This document shows positions 33,095 through 41,020 of a DNA stretch of 46,558 bases, one piece after another (the stretch's first letter is position 1; each line of letters begins with the position of its first letter). Below the pieces are notes generated by a model. That model saw only the letters and a program-made list of their open reading frames with translations, was not told where the DNA came from and made no database searches. Source of the stretch: Shewanella insulae. GTDB taxonomy: Bacteria; Pseudomonadota; Gammaproteobacteria; Enterobacterales; Shewanellaceae. Made by a program: the position numbers and the translations under genes. The stretch is taken from NCBI RefSeq assembly GCF_009831655.1, contig NZ_WRPA01000028.1, positions 1 through 46,558 on the forward strand, read 5' to 3'.

Positions 33095-36000
33095 TTACTC
33101 TTGATCCAACTCGATGTTAATACCGAGCGAACGGATCTCCTTCAGCAATACGTTGAAGGACTCAGGCATACCTGGTTGCATCTGATGGTTACCGTCGACG
33201 ATGTTCTTATACATCTGAGTACGACCGTTAACGTCATCAGACTTAACAGTAAGCATTTCTTGTAGCGTGTAAGCGGCACCGTATGCTTCAAGTGCCCACA
33301 CTTCCATCTCACCGAAACGCTGACCACCAAACTGAGCTTTACCGCCCAGTGGCTGCTGAGTAACAAGACTGTAAGAACCTGTTGAACGCGCGTGCATCTT
33401 ATCGTCAACCAAGTGGTTAAGTTTAAGCATGTACATGTAACCAACGGTTACTGGGCGTTCAAATTCGTTACCGGTACGACCATCAAACAACTTACGCTGT
33501 CCAGAGGTTGGCAGACCCGCTAGTTCAAGCATGTCCTTAATCTCTTTCTCTTTCGCGCCGTCGAATGCTGGTGTCGCAGTCGGGATACCGCCTTTGAGGT
33601 TCTTAGCAAGACGTAGAACTTCTTCATCGGTGAACGAATCGATATCGACTTGCTGCTGCACGTCTTCACCCAGTTCGTACACCTTCTTGATGTAGCCACG
33701 AAGCTCTGCAAGTTCACGCTGCTCTTCAAGCATGGCTGTGATTTGATCACCAATGCCCTTGGCCGCGGCACCTAAGTGCACTTCGAGAACCTGACCTATG
33801 TTCATACGTGATGGTACACCGAGTGGGTTTAGTACTATGTCCACTGGGTTACCATTTTCGTCGTACGGCATATCTTCGATTGGGTTAATCTTAGAGATAA
33901 CACCCTTGTTACCGTGACGACCCGCCATCTTGTCACCAGGCTGGATAGTACGCTTAACCGCCAGGTAAACCTTAACGATCTTGAGTACGCCAGGAGCCAA
34001 GTCATCACCTTGGGTGATCTTGCGGCGTTTGATCTCGAATTTCTTATCGAAATCTGCTTTCAGCTCTTCATGCTGCTCGGCAAGTTGCTCGAGTTCAGTC
34101 TGCTTAGCTTCGTCTTCAATGGTTTGTACCAGTAGTTGAGGACGTGGCAGCGCATCAAGCTCGGCTTCGGCAAAACCTGCTCCCAGGAGAAGGTTACGCG
34201 CACGGCCGAAGACACCTTCTTCAAGGATCTTGAACTCTTCGGTCAGGTCTTTCTTAGCCTGAGCGATGTGCATCTCTTCGATTTCTACAGCACGCTTGTC
34301 CTTCTCAACGCCGTCACGGGTAAATACCTGAACGTCGATGATGGTCCCCTTAACAGAGTTAGGGACACGCAGCGAGCTGTCTTTAACGTCAGAAGCCTTC
34401 TCACCGAAGATAGCGCGTAGCAGCTTCTCTTCAGGGGTCAGCTGAGTCTCACCCTTAGGCGTAACCTTACCAACCAGGATGTCGCCACCCTTCACTTCTG
34501 CACCGATATAAACGATACCTGATTCATCCAGCTTAGATAGCGCAGACTCACCTACGTTTGGAATATCGGCAGTGATCTCTTCGCTACCCAGCTTAGTATC
34601 ACGCGCGATACAAGAAAGCTCTTGAATATGGATAGTGGTGAAACGATCCTCTTGCGCAACGCGCTCAGAGATTAAGATCGAATCCTCGAAGTTGTAGCCG
34701 TTCCAAGGCATGAACGCGATACGCATGTTCTGACCAAGCGCCAGATCACCTAGGTCGGTAGATGGACCATCGGCCAGTACGTCACCACGAACCACTGGCT
34801 CACCAACGCTACAACATGGACGCTGGTTGATACAGGTGTTCTGGTTAGAACGTGTGTACTTAGTCAGGTTGTAGATGTCGATACCGGCTTCACCAGGAGT
34901 CAGCTCATCTTCGTTAACCTTAACCACGATGCGGCTCGCATCGACATAGTCAATGTAACCGCCACGCTTAGCGGCAACCACTACGCCTGAGTCAACGGCC
35001 AGAGTACGCTCAATACCTGTACCTACTAGTGGCTTGTCGGCCTTAAGTGTCGGTACCGCCTGACGTTGCATGTTCGCACCCATCAATGCACGGTTCGCAT
35101 CATCGTGTTCCAGGAACGGAATCAGAGATGCCGCCACAGAGATGATCTGCTGCGGAGATACGTCCATGTATTGAACGTCTGCAGCGCGCATAAAGGTTGA
35201 TTCACCCTTATGACGACAAGCGATCTGCTCTTCAACCATACGGCCATTGGCATCGACTTCGATGTTGGCCTGTGCGATCACGTAACGACCTTCTTCGATA
35301 GCAGACAGGTAATCCACCTGATCTGTGATCACACCATCAACCACTTTGCGGTATGGTGTTTCGAGGAAGCCGTATGAGTTGGTACGCGCGAAGCTTGCCA
35401 ACGAGTTGATCAGACCAATGTTTGGACCTTCAGGGGTCTCAATCGGACATAGACGACCATAGTGAGTTGGGTGAACGTCTCGAACCTCGAAACCTGCACG
35501 CTCACGGGTCAGACCGCCTGGGCCAAGAGCCGAAATACGACGCTTGTGTGTCACTTCTGACAGCGGGTTGTTCTGGTCCATGAATTGAGACAGCTGAGAA
35601 GAACCGAAGAACTCTTTCACTGCCGCAGAAATCGGCTTAGCGTTGATCAGATCTTGTGGCATGAGCTCGTTAAGATCGCCAAGAGACAGACGCTCACGTA
35701 CGGCACGTTCTACACGAACAAGACCGACACGGAACTGGTTCTCAGCCATTTCACCAACACTACGGATACGACGGTTACCCAGGTGGTCGATATCGTCGAC
35801 TTCATCGTTACCGTTACGGATTTCGATGATCTTCTGCATTACTGCAACGATATCTTCTTTGGTCAGGATACCTGTACCTTCATCGTCTTCGATACTAAGA
35901 CGACGGTTGAACTTCATACGACCTACTTTAGACAGGTCGTAACGCTCTTCGCTGAAGAAGAGATTTTGGAATAGCGCTTCGGCAGCATCCTTGGTTGGCG

Positions 36001-37126
36001 GCTCGCCAGGACGCATCATACGATAGATCTCAACCAGGGCCTCTAGACGGTTAGTGGTTGAATCGATACGTAGTGTGTCAGAGATATAGGCACCGTGATC
36101 AAGCTCGTTGATGTATAGGGTGTCGATCTCTTTGATGCCGGCCATAGACAGCTTAGCAAGATCTTCCAGGCTGATTTCGGCGTTAGCAGAAACCAGTACT
36201 TCGCCCGTGTCTGGGTCGATATAGTCTTGTGCAGCAATCTTGCCTGAGATGTACTCTACAGGTACTTCAAGCTCTGTGGTGTTGGTCTTTTCAAGCTGAC
36301 GAATATGACGCGCAGTAATACGGCGGCCCTTCTCAACTATAATGGTACCTTCAATGTCTTTGATATCGTAGCTTGCAGTCTCACCGCGTAGACGATCGGC
36401 AACCAACGCCATGACTAGGCTATCTTTCTTGATCTTGTACTGAACGCGTTCGAAGAACAGATCGAGAATGTCTTGAGTAGAGTAGTCAAGTGCACGCAGA
36501 ATGATAGACGCCGCAAGCTTACGACGACGGTCGATACGTACAAACAGTGCATCTTTAGGATCGAACTCGAAGTCCAACCATGAGCCACGGTAAGGAATAA
36601 TACGTGCGTTATAAAGCACCTTACCTGAAGAGTGGGTCTTACCACGGTCGTGATCGAAGAACACACCAGGACTACGGTGTAGCTGAGATACGATAACACG
36701 CTCGGTACCATTGATAACAAAGGTACCGTTTTCAGTCATCAGAGGGATATCCCCCATATAGACTTCTTGTTCTTTAATGTCTTTAACTGTGCCAGGCGCA
36801 GCTTCACGATCATACAGCACCATACGCAGCTTAACACGTAGTGGAGCAGAGTATGTAACACCGCGAATTTGACACTCTTTCACATCAAAAACTGGCTCAC
36901 CTAGCTTATAGCTGACATATTGCAGCTCTGAGTTACCAGAAAAGCTCTTGATGGGAAAAACGCTACGGAAAGCGGCTTCTAAACCACGCTCACCTGTAGG
37001 ATCTTGATCGGTGAACTTCTTAAACGAGTCCAACTGGATTGACAGAAGGTAAGGGATATCCAACACTTGTGGACGCTTACCAAAGTCTTTGCGAATACGC
37101 TTCTTTTCAGAATAGGAGTAAACCAT
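33095..37126 (-). CDS. rpoB: RNA polymerase beta subunit
   Basis: RpoB forms one pincer of RNA polymerase and part of the active-site channel. The product is 1343 residues from ATG 37126 (MVYSYSEKKRIRKDFGKRPQ), which has AGAGGA upstream and aligns with E. coli; a 20-codon longer in-frame start is unlikely. The rifampicin pocket reads FGSSQLSQFMDQNNPLSEVTHKRRISALGPGGL with the usual Q, D, H, R and S residues, so no classical resistance change is seen. It lies 238 bp after rplL, behind an attenuator hairpin. Confidence 0.99.
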   Translation of the reverse strand: MVYSYSEKKRIRKDFGKRPQVLDIPYLLSIQLDSFKKFTDQDPTGERGLEAAFRSVFPIKSFSGNSELQYVSYKLGEPVFDVKECQIRGVTYSAPLRVKLRMVLYDREAAPGTVKDIKEQEVYMGDIPLMTENGTFVINGTERVIVSQLHRSPGVFFDHDRGKTHSSGKVLYNARIIPYRGSWLDFEFDPKDALFVRIDRRRKLAASIILRALDYSTQDILDLFFERVQYKIKKDSLVMALVADRLRGETASYDIKDIEGTIIVEKGRRITARHIRQLEKTNTTELEVPVEYISGKIAAQDYIDPDTGEVLVSANAEISLEDLAKLSMAGIKEIDTLYINELDHGAYISDTLRIDSTTNRLEALVEIYRMMRPGEPPTKDAAEALFQNLFFSEERYDLSKVGRMKFNRRLSIEDDEGTGILTKEDIVAVMQKIIEIRNGNDEVDDIDHLGNRRIRSVGEMAENQFRVGLVRVERAVRERLSLGDLNELMPQDLINAKPISAAVKEFFGSSQLSQFMDQNNPLSEVTHKRRISALGPGGLTRERAGFEVRDVHPTHYGRLCPIETPEGPNIGLINSLASFARTNSYGFLETPYRKVVDGVITDQVDYLSAIEEGRYVIAQANIEVDANGRMVEEQIACRHKGESTFMRAADVQYMDVSPQQIISVAASLIPFLEHDDANRALMGANMQRQAVPTLKADKPLVGTGIERTLAVDSGVVVAAKRGGYIDYVDASRIVVKVNEDELTPGEAGIDIYNLTKYTRSNQNTCINQRPCCSVGEPVVRGDVLADGPSTDLGDLALGQNMRIAFMPWNGYNFEDSILISERVAQEDRFTTIHIQELSCIARDTKLGSEEITADIPNVGESALSKLDESGIVYIGAEVKGGDILVGKVTPKGETQLTPEEKLLRAIFGEKASDVKDSSLRVPNSVKGTIIDVQVFTRDGVEKDKRAVEIEEMHIAQAKKDLTEEFKILEEGVFGRARNLLLGAGFAEAELDALPRPQLLVQTIEDEAKQTELEQLAEQHEELKADFDKKFEIKRRKITQGDDLAPGVLKIVKVYLAVKRTIQPGDKMAGRHGNKGVISKINPIEDMPYDENGNPVDIVLNPLGVPSRMNIGQVLEVHLGAAAKGIGDQITAMLEEQRELAELRGYIKKVYELGEDVQQQVDIDSFTDEEVLRLAKNLKGGIPTATPAFDGAKEKEIKDMLELAGLPTSGQRKLFDGRTGNEFERPVTVGYMYMLKLNHLVDDKMHARSTGSYSLVTQQPLGGKAQFGGQRFGEMEVWALEAYGAAYTLQEMLTVKSDDVNGRTQMYKNIVDGNHQMQPGMPESFNVLLKEIRSLGINIELDQE

Positions 37127-37292
37127 GGGTTTCCTCTGATTGCGAGATGTGACCAAGACTGAAACAACACTGAGTTGCAACAGCACGTTTGCCCATCACC
37201 GTTGAAAGCAAGAACCTAACCAATAATCTCTGCTAGGGACTGCGAAATCTGGCGACAAACGGTGAATAAAAAATCGCCTACGCTTACAGCGC

Positions 37293-37324
37293 AAAAAAGG
37301 CCGACGGTTAAAAAACCGTCAGCC
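37293..37324 (-). terminator. rplL-rpoB attenuator
   Basis: Minus strand: GGCTGACGGTT, loop TTTT, AACCGTCGGCC, then TTTTTT. The 11-bp stem has one G-T pair. It lies about 40 bp past rplL inside the operon, where E. coli has the partial terminator that lowers rpoBC expression relative to rplJL. A second, GC-rich stem (CCTCCCGAGC...GGGCGGAGG, about 37322-37346) precedes it. Confidence 0.85.
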
Positions 37325-37364
37325 TCCGCCCGATTGCTCGGGAGGTTGTAAGTTAGAGTATAAC

Positions 37365-37733
37365 TTACTTGATCTCTACTTGAGCACCGGCTTCTTCAAG
37401 ATCTTTCTTCAGAGCTTCAGCTTCTTCTTTAGAGATGCCTTCTTTAACAGCTACTGGAGCTGATTCAGCCATACCCTTGGCTTCTTTCAGGCCTAGACCT
37501 GTAGCGCCACGAAGAGCTTTAATTACTGCAACTTTGTTGTCGCCGTGTGAAGCAAGAATTACGTCGAATTCTGTCTTCTCTTCAGCAGCGCCAGCGTCAG
37601 CAGCACCACCAGAAACAACAGCAGCAGCGGCAGAAACGCCGAACTTCTCTTCCATTGCTTCGATTAGTTCAACAACTTCCATTACAGACATTTCTGCAAG
37701 GGCTTCTAAGATTTGGTCTTTAGTGATAGACAT
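37365..37733 (-). CDS. rplL: 50S ribosomal protein L7/L12
   Basis: L7/L12 forms the multi-copy stalk that recruits and activates translation GTPases. The 122-residue acidic product has an N-terminal dimerisation domain (about 1-35), an alanine/glycine-rich hinge (AAAAVVSGGAADAGAAEE), and the C-terminal factor-binding domain with KVAVIKALRGATGLGLKEAKGMAESAPVAVKEG. It lies 53 bp after rplJ, whose product it binds, and is followed by the attenuator at 37293-37324, which fits the higher amount of L7/L12 needed. Confidence 0.98.
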   Translation of the reverse strand: MSITKDQILEALAEMSVMEVVELIEAMEEKFGVSAAAAVVSGGAADAGAAEEKTEFDVILASHGDNKVAVIKALRGATGLGLKEAKGMAESAPVAVKEGISKEEAEALKKDLEEAGAQVEIK

Positions 37734-37786
37734 AACAAAAAATTCCTAATTGTACTGAATTCAATTTATTTAAGCGGCTTGTAAAA

Positions 37787-38284
37787 TTAAGCAGCTTCTT
37801 TCTGATCGCGTAGAGCGGCCAATGTACGAACGAACTTGCCAGCAGATGCTTCTTTCAGAGTCATCATGAACTGTGCTAGAGCTTCTTCGTATGTTGGTAG
37901 TTTTGCTAAACGATCAATGTCGCTTGCAGGGATTAATTCCCCTTCAAAGGCTGCTGCTTTGATTTCAAACTTCTCTTGCGCTTTAGCGAAATCTTTAAGA
38001 AGACGCGCAGCGGCACCTGGGTGCTCGTTAGAGAATGCAATCAAAGTAGGACCAGTAAACGTTTCGCCTAGGCACTCAAAATCAGTACCTTCAACAGCAC
38101 GCTTAACCAGTGTGTTACGTACAACTTTTACGTAAACACCAGCTTCACGAGCAGTTTTGCGAAGACCGGTCATATCACCTACAGTCACACCGCGAGAATC
38201 GGCAACAACTGCAGATAAAGCACCTTTGGCAGCTTCGTTGACTTCAGCAACAATCGCTTTTTTGTCTTCGAGTCTTAATGCCAT
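37787..38284 (-). CDS. rplJ: 50S ribosomal protein L10
   Basis: L10 anchors the L7/L12 stalk to 23S rRNA, and the L10-L12 complex represses rplJL translation at the leader in E. coli. The product is 165 residues from ATG 38284 (MALRLEDKKAIVAEVNEAAKG), which aligns with E. coli and has CAGGAG upstream; the 16-codon longer frame is not supported. The C-terminal helix that binds L12 dimers is present (LAQFMMTLKEASAGKFVRTLAALRD). A 267-bp leader with its own promoter precedes it. Confidence 0.98.
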   Translation of the reverse strand: MALRLEDKKAIVAEVNEAAKGALSAVVADSRGVTVGDMTGLRKTAREAGVYVKVVRNTLVKRAVEGTDFECLGETFTGPTLIAFSNEHPGAAARLLKDFAKAQEKFEIKAAAFEGELIPASDIDRLAKLPTYEEALAQFMMTLKEASAGKFVRTLAALRDQKEAA

Positions 38285-38505
38285 TGGCTTTACTCCTGGA
38301 TTCAATCTAGGGATATCCCTAGCAATTACCATACTAAGTATTAAATACTCAGTTACTTACGGCGCGAATATCCAGGCAGAATAAATCTATCTGGGGTCCG
38401 ACACCGTCTACGTAGGGAATTAAGCTAACGTTTATTCGTTAACACCTACGGTCTTGGACGTGAACCATTTACACGAATGAAAATGGTCCTCAACCCACAA
38501 GGTGC
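38285..38505 (-). promoter_or_regulatory. rplJ (L10) leader
   Basis: A leader of about 220 nt between the rplJ promoter and ATG, with several hairpins. One is a perfect 16-bp palindrome CTAGGGATATCCCTAG at 38307-38322, 15 nt upstream of the ribosome site. By position and size this matches the L10(L12)4-binding autoregulatory leader of relatives. Not folded by computation. Confidence 0.65.
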
Positions 38506-38509
38506 GCGC

Positions 38510-38538
38510 ATTATAGACTAATCCCCGCACCTTGTAAA
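38510..38538 (-). promoter_or_regulatory. rplJ operon promoter
   Basis: Minus strand: TTTACA (38533-38538), 17-bp spacer, perfect TATAAT (38510-38515), then GCGCGCACC. Begins just past the rplA stop; strong match with a GC-rich discriminator. Confidence 0.82.
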
Positions 38539-38551
38539 ACAAGCTAAGAAA

Positions 38552-39253
38552 TTAAGCAGTTGGGCTCAGAGTGCTCTGATCAACCGCAACACCTGCACCC
38601 ATAGTGGTAGAGATGCTAACTTTCTTAACGAAAACGCCTTTCGCAGAAGCTGGCTTAGCTTTGATAAGCGCGCCTAGCAGAGCGTCTAGGTTTTCTTTCA
38701 GTTGAACAGTTTCGAAGTCCACTTTACCGATGGTAGTGTGGATGATACCGTTCTTGTCGTTGCGGTAACGAACCTGACCAGCTTTAGCGTTCTTAACAGC
38801 TTCAGCAACGTTTGGCGTTACAGTACCGGTCTTAGGGTTAGGCATCAGACCACGTGGGCCCAGGATTTGACCTAACTGACCAACAACGCGCATTGCATCA
38901 GGAGATGCGATAACTACGTCGAAGTTCATTTCACCAGCTTTAACTTGTGCAGCAAGCTCGTCCATACCAACTAGCTCAGCGCCAGCTTCTTTAGCGGCGT
39001 CAGCGTTGGCACCTTGAGTAAACACAGCAACACGTACTTCACGACCAGTACCGTGTGGCAGAACAGTAGCGCCACGAACGTTTTGGTCTGATTTACGTGG
39101 GTCAACACCTAGGTTAACCGCAACGTCAACACTTTCAACGAACTTAGCAGTAGCTAGTTCTTTCAGTAGTGCAACAGCTTCGTTGATGTCGTAGCTTTTA
39201 GTTACTTCTACTTTCTCGCGAATCAAACGCGCGCGTTTAGTTAGCTTTGCCAT
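38552..39253 (-). CDS. rplA: 50S ribosomal protein L1
   Basis: L1 forms the mobile stalk that helps release E-site tRNA and, in E. coli, represses rplKA translation by binding the rplK leader. The 233-residue product starts [17 protein letters not shown] and has the domain II and domain I signature [32 protein letters not shown]-like stretch (about 118-150, here [21 protein letters not shown]). It lies 4 bp after rplK, so the pair is translationally coupled. Length is close to E. coli (234). Confidence 0.98.
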   Translation of the reverse strand: [233 protein letters not shown]

Positions 39254-39257
39254 GATA

Positions 39258-39686
39258 TTAATCCTCTACTACCAAACCCATTGAACGCGCAGTACCTTCG
39301 ATTGAGCGAGTCATCGCTTCAATGTCAGCACCAGTCATATCAGCGGCTTTAGTCTCAGCGATTTCCTGGACAGCGCTACGCTTGATAGTTCCCACTTTTT
39401 CAGTGTTAGGACGGCCAGAACCAGACTTAAGACCAGCAGCTTTCAGCAGCAGGAATGAAGCAGGTGGAGTCTTAGTTTCAAAAGTGAAAGAGCGATCAGT
39501 GTAAACAGTGATCACAACAGGAATCGGCATACCTTTGTCGAACTTTTCAGTACGAGCGTTGAATGCTTTACAGAATTCCATGATGTTGACACCTTTTTGA
39601 CCCAATGCAGGACCAACTGGTGGCGACGGGTTTGCAGCACCGGCTGCTACTTGTAGTTTGATGTAACCATCAACTTTCTTTGCCAT
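39258..39686 (-). CDS. rplK: 50S ribosomal protein L11
   Basis: L11 is at the GTPase-associated centre and is needed for RelA activation and thiostrepton binding. The 142-residue product starts MAKKVDGYIKLQVAAGAANPSPPVGPALGQKGVNIMEFCKAFN, with the proline-rich helix region intact, and ends with the rRNA-binding C-terminal domain (MTGADIEAMTRSIEGTARSMGLVVED). It lies 127 bp after nusG, with its own promoter in that gap, and 4 bp before rplA. Confidence 0.98.
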   Translation of the reverse strand: MAKKVDGYIKLQVAAGAANPSPPVGPALGQKGVNIMEFCKAFNARTEKFDKGMPIPVVITVYTDRSFTFETKTPPASFLLLKAAGLKSGSGRPNTEKVGTIKRSAVQEIAETKAADMTGADIEAMTRSIEGTARSMGLVVED

Positions 39687-39752
39687 GAGACATTTTCCTC
39701 AAGTTTGGGTACAAACGCTAACGACGACATGTCGATTAGCTCCCCGAAAATA

Positions 39753-39786
39753 ATGGGTGCGGATTATACAAAAAATCCGCACCCAT
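39753..39786 (-). terminator. Perfect 13-bp hairpin between nusG and rplK
   Basis: Arms ATGGGTGCGGATT (39753-39765) and its exact complement (39774-39786) with an 8-nt loop. On the minus strand it is followed by TATTTTCGG. It looks like a terminator for secE-nusG transcripts. The -10 of the rplK promoter lies inside it. Confidence 0.65.
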
Positions 39787-39792
39787 TTCCAA
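39763..39792 (-). promoter_or_regulatory. rplK promoter overlapping the hairpin
   Basis: Minus strand: TTGGAA (39787-39792), 18-bp spacer, perfect TATAAT (39763-39768), then CCGCACCC. The -10 spans the loop and one arm of the 13-bp hairpin, and the spacer holds the other arm. About 75 bp upstream of rplK. Confidence 0.65.
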
Positions 39793-39813
39793 TACGTTTT
39801 GTGCTTTATTTAA

Positions 39814-40356
39814 TCAGCTTTTTTCGATCTGGCTGAAATCAAGCTCTACAGGTGTTGAACGACCGAAGATCATTACCGACACCTTAACGCGGTTCTTCTC
39901 GTAGTCCACCTCTTCAACGGTACCGTTGAAGTCGGCAAAAGGACCGTCGGTAACACGAACCACTTCACCCGGCTCAAACATCACGCGATGAGTCGGAGAC
40001 TCTGTAGTCTCTTGTAGGCGCTGCAGAATCGCATCAGCTTCGCGATCAGAGATAGGCGCAGGACGATCAGAGGTGCCACCGATAAAGCCCATCACGCGTG
40101 GGATGCTCTTTACCAAGTGCCAGCTTTCATCGTTCATTTCCATCTGTACCAACACATAACCAGGGAAGAACTTACGCTCGCTCTTACGACGCTGGCCAGC
40201 ACGCATCTCGACAACTTCTTCGGTCGGAACTAGCACTTCACCGAAGTAGTGCTCCATGCCGTGCATTTTGATGTGTTCAAGCAATGATTTGCATACACGA
40301 CCTTCATAACCCGAAAAGGCCTGAACCACATACCATCTTTTTTTAGCTTCAGTCAT
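39814..40356 (-). CDS. nusG: Transcription factor NusG
   Basis: NusG binds RNA polymerase, suppresses pausing, works with Rho, and links transcription to ribosomal S10. The 180-residue product has the N-terminal NGN domain (KKRWYVVQAFSGYEGRVCKSLLEHIK at the start, then EVVEMRAGQRRKSERKFFPGYVLVQM) and the C-terminal KOW domain (FEPGEVVRVTDGPFADFNGTVEEVDYEKNRVKV, about 127-159). It lies 9 bp after secE. Length is 181 in E. coli; the usual domain arrangement is complete. Confidence 0.98.
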   Translation of the reverse strand: MTEAKKRWYVVQAFSGYEGRVCKSLLEHIKMHGMEHYFGEVLVPTEEVVEMRAGQRRKSERKFFPGYVLVQMEMNDESWHLVKSIPRVMGFIGGTSDRPAPISDREADAILQRLQETTESPTHRVMFEPGEVVRVTDGPFADFNGTVEEVDYEKNRVKVSVMIFGRSTPVELDFSQIEKS

Positions 40357-40365
40357 ATGAAATGC

Positions 40366-40737
40366 CTATACGCCCGTAATAAAATTAACAATTCTCAGCA
40401 ATACAGCATCCATTCCCCAAAGGACCAATGCCAGTACGCCTGTTGCCGCCAGTACGATAAATGTCGTGTTTAGGGCTTCTTGACGCGTCGGCCATACCAC
40501 TTTGCGCACTTCAATGTGAGACTCGCGAGCGAAAGTCAGCGCTTGTTTACCCTTCTCGGTTTGAAGCGCGATAAAACCTGCTATAGCAAATGCCACTACG
40601 ACACCGATAGCACGAACTAATACACTAGCTTCGCTATACATCTGATTAGCAATAATGGCGGCCGCTAGTAGTACGACTACTATGCCCCATTTAACGATAT
40701 CCAGAGAGTTTCCCTGGTTTTCAGTATTTGTTGTCAT
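40366..40737 (-). CDS. secE: Preprotein translocase subunit SecE
   Basis: SecE clamps SecY in the translocon. The 123-residue product is the three-helix gammaproteobacterial form: helices at about 14-32, 36-57 and 94-118, with the conserved cytoplasmic amphipathic segment ESHIEVRKVVWPTRQEALNTT (about 73-93) before the last helix. It is the first gene of secE-nusG, about 150 bp downstream of its promoter. SecY is encoded at 13397-14737. Confidence 0.97.
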   Translation of the reverse strand: MTTNTENQGNSLDIVKWGIVVVLLAAAIIANQMYSEASVLVRAIGVVVAFAIAGFIALQTEKGKQALTFARESHIEVRKVVWPTRQEALNTTFIVLAATGVLALVLWGMDAVLLRIVNFITGV

Positions 40738-40892
40738 CGGTTAATTCCGTTACTCACTACGACCTGAGCTTAAGTCTGGTCAGGCTTTTAAAAACTCGCA
40801 ACCGCCGAGATAGCCAAGACCATACCACTAACATTCTCCGAACTTACTCCCAGAGCAAGCAGTAAGCCCAGAGGGTCAAAAATCGGCCATAG

Positions 40893-40921
40893 ATTGTATT
40901 CTTATTCCGCGCAGTTAGCAA
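40893..40921 (-). promoter_or_regulatory. secE-nusG promoter
   Basis: Minus strand: TTGCTA (40916-40921), 17-bp spacer, TACAAT (40893-40898). It lies just after the tuf terminator and about 155 bp upstream of secE. The intervening leader contains no tRNA gene. Confidence 0.7.
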
Positions 40922-40967
40922 GGCTCAGCCGCACAAGGATAATCACAATATCTGAGTGACCTAAAAC

Positions 40968-40995
40968 AAAAAAGGCAGCCTAAGCTGCCTTTTTC
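40968..40995 (-). terminator. Terminator after tuf copy 2
   Basis: Minus strand: AAAAAGGCAGC, loop TTAG, GCTGCCTTTTTT. Identical to the terminator of the other tuf (24193-24220), as part of the shared tract. Confidence 0.93.
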
Positions 40996-41020
40996 AGTGT
41001 CTCTGTAAAATCAAACGCTA

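Noticed and set aside
37127..37186. Longer rpoB start
   Set aside because: The extra 20 codons are not RpoB-like; ATG 37126 gives MVYSYSEKKRIRKDFG and has AGAGGA upstream.
38285..38332. Longer rplJ start
   Set aside because: The extension runs into the regulatory leader and its palindrome; the L10 N terminus MALRLEDK starts at 38284.
40738..40967. Possible tRNA-Trp between tuf and secE, as in some relatives
   Set aside because: No cloverleaf or T-arm motif was found on either strand, only a promoter and leader.
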